Shown: positions 38,059 to 57,199 of the stretch, piece by piece
How positions within the stretch are numbered: position 1 is the first letter of the stretch
Layout of the letters: every line of letters starts with the position of its first letter
From: Eleginops maclovinus
Lineage: Eukaryota; Chordata; Actinopteri; Perciformes; Eleginopidae
Length of the DNA stretch: 64,000 nt
Reading direction: 5' to 3'
Assembly: GCF_036324505.1 (NCBI RefSeq)
Contig: NC_086352.1
Coordinates: forward strand, 8,944,501-9,008,500
The notes under the pieces: generated by a model
The model's database searches: none
What the model saw: only the letters and a program-made list of their open reading frames with translations
What the model was told of the DNA's origin: nothing
Program-made: the position numbers and the translations under genes

Positions 38059-38200
38059 CGTTGTTGCTAGAAAACTGTAAACGTCCCTTTAACAAAGATG
38101 TTAAAGTGTGTCCTGGTATAAATTTCGCCAAAACTGCTCAGAAGCTAATGTTAGCTAAATAATTTGACAGACACAGAAACCGGAGTTCAATCTAACATAA
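38059..38200 (-). other. aktip: aktip non-coding first exon (5' UTR)
   Basis: The minus strand reads AGCAACAACG|GTAAGTTAC with the GT at 38058-38057, a consensus donor lying 1.2 kb upstream of the exon with the start codon. The 5' limit is approximate and was set from the promoter motifs beyond it. Confidence 0.6.
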
Positions 38201-38224
38201 GAAGGGCGTTTCGGTGCATGAGTA

Positions 38225-38300
38225 CGGAATCTCATTGGCTAACACGATAATCATTCTCGCATTGGATTGGGTAATATTTCTGTCACGTGACGTGAAAGCA
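38225..38300 (-). promoter_or_regulatory. aktip promoter: inverted CCAAT boxes and palindromic E-box
   Basis: ATTGG (minus-strand CCAAT) occurs at 38234-38238, 38261-38265 and 38266-38270. The palindrome GTCACGTGAC (38282-38291) is a USF/TFE3/TFEB-type E-box, resembling CLEAR elements. Both lie just upstream of the aktip first exon. There is no TATA box. The cluster is compatible with a bidirectional housekeeping-type promoter. Confidence 0.55.
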
Positions 38301-38354
38301 TGTTTTGTTGAGAAAAACAGCTGATGGAATGGAACTATTGCTGTCAATCAAACG
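38301..38354 (+). other. possible first exon of a divergent transcript from the aktip promoter
   Basis: On the plus strand, just beyond the E-box, AATCAAACG|GTAAGAAC is a good splice donor (GT 38355-38356). A short open frame starts at ATG 38324. No downstream protein exon is recognised, so a divergent non-coding RNA is the likelier product if anything is made. Confidence 0.25.
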
Positions 38355-38359
38355 GTAAG

Positions 38360-45470
<7,111 letters not shown>

Positions 45471-45479
45471 GTCATGCGG

Positions 45480-45800
45480 CAAGCAGCCTGAGCGGAGGTT
45501 CACATGCCTCCTATGATACCTCAACGAGAGCCCATGCTTCATGTCCTCACACCAAGCGCTGATGTGGCAGCTCGCTAAATAATTTGTGCTTCTTTACCGG
45601 GGTCATTGGATAAAGAATCTGCTTGTTGAATTATTAATCGAGACACAATCTAAGCAGCCGACTTCTGTTTCCTTCTCATTTCTGCCAGATTGTCTGCCGC
45701 TGTCACCGCAGTCATGCTAACTTGCCGTCTAATTCATCTGGATTGGAACCTCCATCTTAATATTTGTGTAGGCAGACTGGTGTCAGGAAGAGCATGTCCT
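45480..45800. other. candidate conserved non-coding element
   Basis: A unique sequence with TGAATTATTAATCGAGACAC and several other AT-core motifs embedded in GC-containing context. It has no repeats and no good coding potential. The call is from texture only, not from an alignment. Confidence 0.3.
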
Positions 45801-46239
45801 GAGCGTGACCCACAGAATCTCGAGAAAGAAAACCACACACAGCCGCAGAATCTATTTTCATTTTGTGGATAAAAATAAAACAAAAGCCTATTACCGCCTT
45901 GGCTTTGTTTAGCTACATAATTGCTTTTCATTATTCAGTGCACAATTGATACCCACAGTGTAGGTTGAAAGAGGCGCAGTTGTTCGCGTGCGGCTGGAAA
46001 TTAGATCTTTTATTGATACTGCTGTGTCTCAGATCTGATTCTTACAAATGTCGAGTGATAAAACTGGAGCCTGATTGTCTGTCTGTCTCTGTGAATACTA
46101 ATGCCACTCTTCAGACTCTTACATGGGCTCATGGTAGCCAACAACAGACTTGTTCCTGAAAGATTTCCCACTCACTCAAACTGTCTGCTAAAAATGGAGC
46201 AGACAAAAGGAGAACAATCATAACTCATGCTTTGAGGAA

Positions 46240-46785
46240 TTGTGTAACATTTTAGGAAATACGTTTATTTGCTTTCTGGCAGAGAGTAAGAGGCGAAGAT
46301 GAATGCTACTCATGTCAGTAAAGCTTCCAAGAGTAGCTAGTTAGCTTAGCGTAGCATAAACACTGGAACTTGTGTGAAACAGCTAGCCTGGCTTTTTCTT
46401 ATCGTAACTAAATCCATCTATCATCAGCACTAATCGGCATCATTAGACATCACATGTTTAGTTAAATTGAAAGAAAAACAAACAATAGTTCACTTTTTAC
46501 TGGGGTCTTTTTAATGCTGCCAGCAAATATTTGTTTTACCTCTTCAAATACTTTTTACAAGTGAGATTTGAAAGGGCTCATAGGTGGATTGTCTTACCTA
46601 AGGCCAGAGCCAGGCTTGCTGTTTCTCCCCATATCCAGTCTTTGTGCAAAGCAAAGCTAAGCAGCTTCTGGCTGTGGTAGCCTACTGCTTATTATCAAAC
46701 GGACAAGATGATTGGCCTATGTTATCATCTAAGACGTTGAGAAAAAGCAAGAAGGTGTATTTTCCACTCAAAACATTTTTCTTTA
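46240..46785. mobile_element. inverted-repeat pair of a teleost dispersed element (foldback/MITE-like)
   Basis: The left arm (about 46240-46400) contains TTAGCTTAGCGTAGCATAAA, CACTGG and GAAACAGCTAGCCTGGCT. The right arm (about 46600-46785) contains the imperfect reverse complement, AGCCAGGCTTGCTGTTTCTC, CCAGTCTTTGTGCAAAG and CTAAGCAGC. The arms are separated by about 200 bp. Both resemble an abundant perciform repeat recognised from memory. No coding capacity is seen. Confidence 0.6.
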
Positions 46786-49554
46786 ATACCACTTTAGGTC
46801 CCATAACAAGATGTTGCAGTAGTTCTGGACATTTCCATGGAATGATTTCTTTACATTGTTTGTATCCAGATGGGGAAAAAAATGGATCACAACTAGTCAA
46901 CTTCGTCTTAAAAAAAAGAGTGCCAAATATGTTCAGCATGACCAGTCCAAGAGGGGATCTCACTTCTCAATTAGATCATTTTAGTTGGAGGAGATTTGTC
47001 ATTTGGAAATACCAATAGCCAGTCCCTTGTCAATGTGGCTTAGCTACATTATTTTTGACCCCAGAACCAAGACTCTGTATCTTGTGCATGCATTCCTCAA
47101 ATACTTTCCCATCACTAGAAACTCAGCTAGCTGTTTCTATAACCATCGCTGCGCTTTCCACTTGTATGTAAATCTTCACATTGATTTTACCCCTAAATTT
47201 CATCTTTGGTTGGTTTTGAAGAGGAGTACAGTGCATAACCGGGCCGGGCTCAGGATAATATCCCAACATGGTTGTCAGGGTCTGTGTCCATTCAGAACAC
47301 GCCTGAGGGATCGGGCAATAAGTCTGAGGTGCACACTAAAAAGGACAGTAAGAGATAGAGCTCTTTAAAAAAATAAACCAAGACAAGAAGAATGACACTT
47401 AGCCCTTAATCATCTCTGTGTCTGCAGGGATCCCCTGTACTTTTGTGTCTATTGCAGATAATGGTCTTTCCTTACTTGACAGCATGTCTTTGCCGAGCCA
47501 GAGCTCTGTAACCAATGCTTAAGTGTATCAGGGTGACAAAGCGTTGCTAGATTCGGTGGTGTCACGGCTCATCATGTAGTGACATTGCTGACAGCTGTGG
47601 TGTTAAGACAGGGAGGCTGCTGAATGGAGTCAGAATAGATTCTAGTGCAGTAGACCCAACTTCCATAACAATGCCTTCCCTGAGGATCATGCTGCAATAT
47701 GCAATCCAACAACACCAGCTGGAACCACTGGAAGACAGGGAGGGGAAGTAATGGAAATCTTGGAGTACAAACCAAAATGCTGCTGCAGTTATTGGAACGC
47801 ATCAATGCTTGTGTTGCAGGAGAAAAACCAGAGGCATAAGGAGAACAAGAATGACAATGTTTTTTTGTGGGATGGATCTCTCCCGCGCTATTGTGGCTGG
47901 CAGGCTGTCCTAGTGTGCTGGCTCCTTTGAGAAAAACGGGGAGGGAAAAGTCCCAGCCATCAGATATAAATGCACCATCTTGAAACTGTCCAATCCCATC
48001 AGTCCTCTTCCATGAGCCTGTCGGAGGAGACACGTCATTGCCAGTTCCTTCAATAGTTTAAAGGCACTTCCTGTTTGTTAAAAACAGAACAGACAAATTG
48101 TATAATGACAAATGGTGGACCAAACATCAGGAAAGCGTGCTGTCTCAGAACCTCAAACTCAGTTGCAACTAATTTAGCCTCAACCCCAAAACAAACAGAA
48201 CAACATGACAATGACCAGGCTTTGTCTGTTTCTACACAAAAATGTTCCCTGAGGTTTGGCGGGATGTGAGGAGAACTGTACTTTAGTAGTTATCCACTTT
48301 CTGCTCACAGCTTTTAGAATGATCGCATTCAACATGACGAAACAAATATTTCACCTTTATGCATTGAGATCATTATGAACTGAAGCTGAGGCGCCATGGT
48401 GGGTGTGAGAGACCACGCTAATAACTGGATTATAGTATTCATACTTGTGATCAGGACCCTGGAATAGATTACTGTCATCCTCTATTAGAGGTTAAGACAG
48501 GAAGAAATACTAATGTTGAACAGCAATGTTCTCCGTCATCTCTCAATCCATCTGTATCAAATGATACACTGCACTGTTGTTGATATCTTGAACTTTATCC
48601 TTTTTTAGAGTCTGTGGCAGTTCCAGTGTGTTTCATACTCACATTTTCCAAGACCTTAATTTATTCATGAAGTATGCCAGTCTAAATGTTTCCACGTAGC
48701 ATAATATCAATACCAAATTGTCGAATGTTCAGATATCATGCAAACTATTGTTTCATTTTTTCTTCAAAAACGAGTGATCACGCCATCCATCGTTCTCTCA
48801 AAGGATGGTACCACTCTCATGTCTGTTGTAAGTAAGAGGCTTGAGTCAGGAGGTAATTAGCCTAGCGATGTGATAACTATTTCTGTAACTGCACATGTCA
48901 AAATGCTGAATGTGATAGATAATTAATGACCATAGGTTTTGTCAGTCTCTCTGGATGACAGTTTAAGCTAAATGCCTGAAATTCAAAAGCCATTTAATGT
49001 TTGAATATAAATCATCCTGATTTGAATGTAGTGTATCGATGGCAACAATATAGCGGTATAAGCTTCTCCTCAGCCCATCGCTCCAGGACCTCCATTTAAT
49101 CGTCCGTCGTCATGTATGTTTAAACAGGCCTCTGTAATGATAGTGCTGAGTGGGTGCTTATATTTGGCTGCTCAACTTTGTCGCTGAACTGTAATGAATG
49201 TTGTGGAAATCTATTTCATCCCCCGACCATTAGCAGGCTGTGAACACTCGCTAATACCATTGCGGGGCTCATTTTCCAGGCCCCTGACTGCACCCAGCAG
49301 TGGGCACCTAATTCGCTCAATGAAATGGGGCTTGTGATTACTGAGGCAGAGATTTGATATATCATGGAAAATTAGGTCGATTTTAATAAATTACCCATCC
49401 CACTGAATACTCTACATATGCTTACGGTGGGGGAGGGGCTGCTTTGTCAGTGGGAGGCCTAGTTGTTTTAATATGAGCATTTAAGGATGAGGTGGAGTGA
49501 GGATTGGGGGTGCCCTCAACCAAATAAGATATGTTTGCTCTTTCTTGTTGGGTC
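46786..49554. other. gene-poor region, with candidate conserved non-coding stretch at 48900-49420
   Basis: No supportable exon. The 153-codon minus frame 47572-48033 has no recognised domain. The stretch 48900-49420 is unique and motif-rich, including GCTAATACCATTGCGGGGCT and AATTAGGTCGATTTTAATAA, and resembles vertebrate conserved non-coding DNA. That resemblance is inference. Confidence 0.35.
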
Positions 49555-50095
49555 GTGACTTTAGAGTATATAAACAAGTCCCTATTATGCCTCTGGGGGT
49601 TTCCCTTTCCTGTGGTGTGTTAAATAGGTTTGTGTGCATGTAAAGGGTCTGCAGAGGCTAAATGTATGTACATGTCCCCGCTGTTGGACTAATAAAGGTT
49701 TTCTGATTCTGATTAAAATCCCTAAGTTCCCTCCAGAGGACGTTTCTCTCCCTGCTCGAAAACGCCTTGATTGGACTCCTTTGTTTACTTCTGTAAATTA
49801 GTGACATCGTTATGTAAAACTAGTGCTGCTATTACCCAGCGCTCCAACACATTCTACATGATAGGTGAAGTGGCGGGACATCCCTAAGCAGTTGACCAAT
49901 CACAACAGAGCCGGCTAATCAATCAGAGCAGACTGGGCTCTGGTTTCAGACAGAGGGTGAAAAGAGATGCTGCAGCACAGGCAGTATGAGAAAAATAAAG
50001 AGCTTTTTGGAACATTAAATCATGTAAACATCTTATAGTAGAAGCACAAACTACAAATACGAAACTGAAAATGTGCATGATATATGTTCTTTAAG
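49555..50095. mobile_element. dispersed teleost repeat, about 540 bp
   Basis: The stretch includes AGTCCCTATTATGCCTCTGG, CCAATCACAACAGAG, AATCAGAGCAGACTGGGCTC, CAGACAGAGGGTGAAAAGAG and ATGAGAAAAATAAAG. It ends with GTTCTTTAA. The order matches a very common non-coding repeat of bony-fish genomes. A microsatellite-free insertion or variant lies within the first third. The class is not assigned. Confidence 0.6.
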
Positions 50096-50459
50096 GATTG
50101 GGCTTATTCTTAGTCATCTTAATGGTCTGCATAACCTCCACATCTAAGTAATGTATATTTATAGTTTCCTGGACCTCCCAAAAAGCCAGTGGACTTTCCA
50201 TTGGCACACAGCAACTTGTCACACAATGCACGAGTAAATAAAATATGAGTTAGTACATTTTCACCATGTAGCACAGGGTGTATTTTACTTTTACGGCAGC
50301 ATATTTTGCTCATGATGGAGGGCGAGCGCGAGAGAAGCCGAAATGCCTCTATAAATCATTCCCTGCGTTCTACCTCAAAAGTAGTGCTCTCATGATAAAT
50401 GCGAGTTTACTGGAAGCATTTTAACTCTGAACAATGAGTCTGTGTGTGTGTGTCTGTGT

Positions 50460-51900
50460 GTGACAAATCTGGAAGCATTTTATGGTCAGCCGCAGAGGCC
50501 TCTGTGATTGGACAAGCTATGTCACTCCTGGTCTTAAAAGGCTTTGCACAACAGCGAGGGCATCAGCGAGTCATCCCGCCATTTGTGGGATGAGAAATTC
50601 CACAGGATTCACCACGCAATTCGTCTCTATCCAAACTGCTTATTCTATCTGCAGGCTGTTGCAGACATATGATTCAGCTCGGTAATTTGTGATTGTGGTC
50701 CATAATCAATACCCATGGCTTTATGGAGCTTCACACTGACTAATCTGGAAATGGATTTGTCAGTGTTACAGGAGCGCTGAATCACTTCACATCTGATGTG
50801 TGTATGTTATTGTGACGGAGGACTGAATGACTTAGACAGGGTTCAGTAGATCCTGTGGCAGAGGTTGCACTTCAGTAATAACAAGATTTACAGTCCCATT
50901 ATCTATAATATCAAAGACTTCCACTGTAGAAAATGTAGATTTGATCTCTACTTGCCCTTAGTGACCCTATCCTTTTAACTTGTAGTTTATCTTTATTGAC
51001 TTTTGCTGATAGCTCATCTTTCAAGAAAAACCTCACATCATCGTCATTGTATAAATGCTAATTATTACTCAGATTTTCCCCTTAGCATTAATGTGTTTGC
51101 AACATTTTAGGAAATAATGAGCAGAAAGACGCTGCACATCTTCATGGCAATGTGGGGAATTGAATTTTCCTAGAGTGACACTTTTCACATAACATTGGGT
51201 CATTGTTAAATTAAAATCTTACATATTATAAAGGAGTATGGGGTTGTGTTTGGATGAAGCAGTCTGCAGTCAAACAACTTCAAAACAACAACAAAAAACA
51301 TGTATTCAGACATACAAACGTCTTAGAAAATAAATGATGGCATTGTAGCTAGTGGATTTAAAATATAAATAACAGTAGATTATATAAAACTGCGGAAGAG
51401 AAAATAACATTTCAAGTCATTTTTTAAAGATGCAGTTTTCATATAAAAAGGGAAGTCATTAATATGTTTACACATTCCCTATTGCTAGTGATTGGGGGTT
51501 TGTTATAAGCTCTGTGAAAGACACGCAGAGCTCCCAGATTTCTTCATATCACCACATTGCTCCTTCTGTATTTCACAAACCCATTCCAAACAACCCCCCC
51601 CCACCACCACCCCCCTCCCCATTCAAGATAAATATGAAACCAAAAGGAGAAATTCATGCTTGAAGCAAGGGAACTAATCTCCCTTCTGCCTGTTTCATTC
51701 CTCTGTGTTTAATTGATAGAAATTGCACGCATCAAAGAAAACGCACACTGAGATTTAATGGGCATAAAATGGACATTAGCATTTTAAAGAGGTGGATTAA
51801 CACATTAATCCGGGCAATTTTCATCCAGCTCTTCCAATGAGATCGTCACAGCGCGCGGGCTCCTAATGGAGCTTAACTGGCTTTCTGCTTTAGTGCTGCT
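50460..51900. other. gene-poor region with two candidate conserved non-coding stretches
   Basis: 50460-50800 and 51700-51900 are unique and rich in homeodomain-type cores. The second contains the palindrome GGATTAACACATTAATCC (51794-51811), a paired K50-homeodomain (Otx/Pitx-like) site arrangement. No coding exon is seen. Confidence 0.4.
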
Positions 51901-54900
51901 CACAGGGATAACAGCAAAACTTTTAGTTTTTGGAAAGGGGAAACGAAGGGGCTTAATTTGTGTGATGGCTCTTTCAGAACTGAGCTTTTACTTCTGAGCG
52001 AACAGACGTCCACATGACACATTACACAAGTTTCAACAGTGCCATGGGTGTGCTCTGAAAGTCTGCGGATGGTGAAATTGCCCGTTCTTGAAAAGCAGTA
52101 ATCAAAGGGGCTGTTTAAGATGAACATCATGGAGTTGACTTTTCATTCATGCTTAACATATGTGGTTTTGCAAGGAGAGGCACACTGGGCTGCTGAGCAA
52201 AATACACACAGAAACAGAAAAGAGGACATGATTTTACCATGATGTGGGACGTTGGGTCCTGCATTATGATCAAAGCACGTCCAATATGCTCATCATCCAG
52301 CCAGATGAAACTCATTTGGGCTGATTTTTCTGTGCATCCCATATACAGATGCACATGGGTATGAGACTCCCACATCCATCCCCAAAGGTAAAAGACTTGC
52401 TGTGTATTGTTGTTACATATAACTTGTCAATCCCAAGGAAGGAAGTGGCTGCCAGTTGGTCCCAGAGGAGACTCTGTTTCATGTGTTAGGGACGAACTCA
52501 TGATGAGCACACACACGGGCACGTTCCCACATACATCCTAGCAGCACAAGCCATCATTAGTGACACAAACCCTCAGTGGCGGTGTTTAGAATACACTGAG
52601 CTCTCTTGATGTGATGTGTCCCCTACAATGGTACGCACTTTCATTTCAATCCCCGTACGGCTGCTCCTCCCTTTTGTTCGAGTCATTTACACTCACAGTT
52701 TATGCACACACAACATGTAAGCCCGCTGTACCTCCATGCAAAGAGAATGTAATGTAGGTCATCAAACAGAGCCGACTGGGAGAGTGCTGTTGTTTTGTGA
52801 GCGGCGAGGAAGCCTCTAGAGTAAAGGACTGATGTGGAAGGAGGGGTGTAAAAAAACAACAGAGACAAAAAAACACAATGGAACAAACAAAAGCTTCTTC
52901 GACAAACTGTTAAAATGTAGAGTGCATCTGTTTTGGGTGTTGTCATCGGTGGGTAGAGGTACGGAAATACAGAAACACTGCTTTCTCTCACTCCCTCTCC
53001 TCCTATCTAATGTGCCCTGGTGAATAGTTTATGCTACGTACCTTCTATTCACCTCTGCCGTACTTTCCCGTCCCATTATCGCTCCAACATGAGATTGCAC
53101 TCAAGACAATGTTGGAATTTTTGATAACATGGATTGTGAAACTGAAACACTGTTTTGAATTAATAAACAACACAGTCTGGAGCTTTTAGTGCGGAATCCA
53201 GCCTTTTTTCCCCTGCTGCCTGCTGTATTATTAGCAATATTACTTCTTAATCCTTGACTTGTTGTCCGGTACCATCTGAGGAATATCAGAGAAAGCTCTC
53301 AGCTTCTTGGATGGGGGTCAGAGATGGGTGTTTCTTGTAACATGCTCTGGCAGGGTGCTGTGATTTGAGTAACCCTTGAATCTCTGCAACACAAATGACA
53401 TCTGAAAGGACACTCAAAGCACAGTTTCCCCATTCTCTCTGCTACCTTTGCCTGAAAGCCAGTGACATCTCCATACACACAGGTGCTGCGCTGTTAGTGT
53501 CTCTGGCCTAGATTGAGAGCTGAGTGGATACACGGCAATATCATCCACGGAGAGAACTTTCCCTGTAGTGTACTCGGGTCAAAAATACTCTTTTGCCAGC
53601 CCTACATTTATGGCAGTTTTATAAAGCTCTTGTCGCTCTGCCACAACCTCGCACTTTCCCCGAACAAATACAGTAACTCAATCAGACTTTTATTTCCAAC
53701 ACATGTTTACCAGATTAAGAAAAATAGACCCTCTCGACCTCCTCTGTGAGAGATAATGTTCAAATTCCTAAGGCAACCGCTCTGTCATGGTCAGTGGTTT
53801 CTTGCCAGACAATAAAACACACAAATATAGCACGCTGATCCAAAATGTCAGTGACAACAAAAACCCTAACCACTCTCTTCGCTGATCATGATCCACTTTT
53901 GTTGCCACCTTTTCCATGGAGTAGTCATCAAGGAATCTCTTCATGCAAACTTATTAAATGTTTGAACCTCAAAATGGAAAGGCTCCAAATGTAAAAAAAA
54001 AAAAGAGGTCTGGTATGGATTTGATCAGGGAAATAAAAACACATACACACACATGAAGATGATGCCCTGGGGCTAACTATGGTCAGTATTTGAAACACCA
54101 TCAAAGATCTGGTCTTTTCTTCATCCTTTGAGAAAAAAATTACACATACTGTAACTGCTGCTCAGTCTGATTCATGTTAGCAGCTTGAGAGACAGCCAAG
54201 GCACTTGGACGAAAAGGACAGAAATTTATAGCGCAACGCTTGTCTACTCGTTTGCCTTGGCCAGGCTTTCGACAGCCTCAAAAAGCCGGGTAAGCTCAGA
54301 TACTTTGAACCGTATGATAAGGATCAGCTCAAGTCAGACAGACGCTATGCTAAGAAGAATCCAATTTTACATAAGGGCTTTCAAAGAAGTGCGACACCCG
54401 TAATTGAATATAGAGTACCCCGATCAAGTGATCAAAGCGGGGAGCTTGCAGAGTTAATGAAAATAAATAAAGCTAAAAAGTGCATTTATTTTTAGTGACA
54501 GAAGGGTTTAAAAGGATAGTGTTTTATCCTCAGTGCTGAGACCTGTCGTTTAATAAGGATCATAATCAGGGGTTTCTTTTTTATTTAACAAAGAAAAGCC
54601 TGTGAACAGCAGAGAATTTGATTAGGACAGCTAGCTCAGTTCGTCTGCAAGTGTTCGGATGTGAGTGTATGGAATAGATCCATCCATTCCTGATGTGGCT
54701 CCCAGCAGTCGACAGCTCTGCCGACCGTTGTCATTTTCTGGCAGCCAGATTACTCTTGGGGTGGCATTTTCACAGTTGTCAAGTGAGGATTTAATGGCCA
54801 ATTATCCTCAGATAAATATATCTCTGCTGAGGAGAGGGAGCCATCGTAGGAGTGGGAGACTATCGCTTCTAATTGTGGGCTAAAGAAAGAGGGAAACATG

Positions 54901-55394
54901 TCTGGTCAAAGCCTCCAGAGACTGCACGACTTCCTATATCCCCGCGCTGCTACTTCATCATCACCCGAAAAGGCAGTCGAATGCCTCAAAATAAATTCCA
55001 CTGTGCTGTAAATCACTTATTACACTTACAACACAAAGTACACACTGTCGTTAAACAGGGTGTCGCCATCCTCACTTTAACCGGAGCGGGGCTGTCAATA
55101 GCTTTTTTCCTCCCCACTGGTGTTCATGACAGGGAAGGAAATGGCACAGTGAGGAAAGTGTTTAGGCCAGTAGGATGACTGAAACACAAGAATGATGGGA
55201 TTATGGAACAAAAACACAGAAAACCAAAGCACCTTGCTGCTGGGCTACAGTGACGACTCCAAGAGAAGCACTATAAGATGACATGTATATTTTCTTACAG
55301 TTAAAGGCAGGGAGATTTCTTACTTTCTTTCAAAAACCTCAACCTCGAATTAAATTAAAGAAATGTATCTTTGACCAAAATCTTCATGCATTTT

Positions 55395-55725
55395 ATTTGA
55401 GTAAATAAAGCAATATACTCCAAGTACCAAAAAGTAAAAGTACTCAAAATGTCCCATTTCATGTATCTTAAATGATTATATCATAACTATTTATTCATGA
55501 ATGGCTTTATCAATTCAATGTTTGGCTTTGTAAAGGTGGTGTTTATTTGAATTTATTATGGGTAACTTGGCCTATAACAACACATCATAATTTATCATTT
55601 GAATTTATAACCTAAATCTGCAAAGTAACTACTAACTTTATCTGGGAAATTGTGAAAATCGCCGCAAAAAGTGCATCAAATGTTCACACTGTACTTGAGT
55701 AAATGCACAATCTACCACTGGTAAC
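55395..55725. mobile_element. dispersed teleost repeat (AAGTAAAAGTACTC family)
   Basis: The stretch starts near TTGAGTAAATAAAG and includes AAAAAGTAAAAGTACTCAAA, GCAAAGTAACTACTAAC and TGTACTTGAGTAAATGCAC. It ends near TACCACTGG. Order and wording match a repeat seen very often in teleost genomic sequence. There is no coding capacity, and the copy is diverged. Confidence 0.55.
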
Positions 55726-56068
55726 TCTAGAGGGTTGGTTTGTACTACAAACAAGGAAAAGTTTTGGTAGAAAGACAGAATGACATAAACAGGCTGGTTT
55801 CAGTCCCGAGCATTATACAGACAAACGTCTCTGTGTCTGGCAGATGTGCAGTGTGTAGATGTCAATGGGGATAGCGAATAACAGGCTGAGCGGCCTGCAC
55901 CGACGTCACCTCAGGTTAATGACAGTGACAGTCTCCATCGCGGGGTGGTGGAGAGGATTTAATGCTTCCCCTTTGGCACCAGGAAGTGCTGATAATGATG
56001 CTGGGTGGCATGGATCGTGTCCCCTTCTGACATCAGCAATGATTTAAACTCCTGCAATGGTGAGCAGG

Positions 56069-56070
<2 letters not shown>

Positions 56071-56145
<75 letters not shown>

Positions 56146-56170
56146 ACACACACACACACACACACACACA
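56071..56170. repeat. (CA)n microsatellite with one interruption
   Basis: 100 bp of CA repeat with a single C-to-G change at 56141. Confidence 0.97.
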
Positions 56171-57199
56171 TTCAGACGGACAGAGCAATACAGGCAGTTA
56201 TTCTGTCCAAATGATGCCTCACATAGCCTATTACGGTGTTAAAGGAAAGCACGCACTTAAAATAGTTTACAACTTTTTTTTTCTGGCCTGCCACAAACTA
56301 ATGCAAGCTACACTACATTCATTACTAACATATTGTTGTTGCTTGACTTGTAAAACACAAACCACAGTGAGTCAAAAATATCACAGTTACAAAGAACAAT
56401 GCAAAGGATTGTAACTTCCTTTTTATTAATAGCATTTACCAGCTATATTTGTAATAGGACTATTCTGCAGGAGTGCTTTACCAAGTGCTAGTAAGCTAGC
56501 TCTGACATACTGTTGCGGCAAGAATATTGACGGTACGAATGTGATGGCTCTTTAGATAGATTTTAGTGGGAGTAATTGGCTTTGTGACAGGAGTCTTCCG
56601 TTTTGGGTGCAGCATTTCTGAGCTAACAAGCTACCTTGCTAACCAGCGTTCAGACACAACCATGTGCAATGACCTGTGCTACACATGCCACGATCTAACC
56701 GTGTCAAACCAGGAGTCAGACATGTTTTATGCACATAGCTCATTATTTCAGATTGTAACATACATTCAGCGGTGTTTTAGAAAAGACCAATTACAATTCA
56801 ACTTTAGGCTGTCACAATGCACGTCAATAAGCTATTAGCTACTTCTGTCAATTATTGAACATCGCATATAATGGTAACCATTGCTAATATTAGCTTGCCA
56901 GTAGTAATGTCAACGTATTACATTGATTTATTAAGGATGAAATCTCAAACTTAGCCCTATTTGCATCATTCAAACATGATTTTTCCAAAAGAGAATGAAG
57001 CTTGCATGAATAAATCCAATTTATTTCAGTAGCCGTTATACCTAAAAGTTACACCTAACTTAAAATGTTACATGGGATCTTTTCTTTGGCACAGGTGCAG
57101 TGTGTGTGTGCTTTTCCTACCACCTGATGTAAATTAACCTCACTGTAACTGATTGAAATTAAACTGAACATTTTCCTCCCCACTGCTACATTGTTCGTG

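Larger units (their letters stand above)
51901..57199. other. gene-poor region
   Basis: I see no gene here. It contains the dispersed repeat at 55395-55725, the CA array at 56071-56170 and otherwise unique AT-rich DNA. Confidence 0.5.

Noticed and set aside
46985..47368. 127-codon plus-strand frame right of the inverted repeat
   Set aside because: No domain, and it partly overlaps repeat-derived sequence.
47572..48033. 153-codon minus-strand open frame
   Set aside because: No recognised domain, no good splice context and no convincing start. It is the length expected by chance in a region this size.
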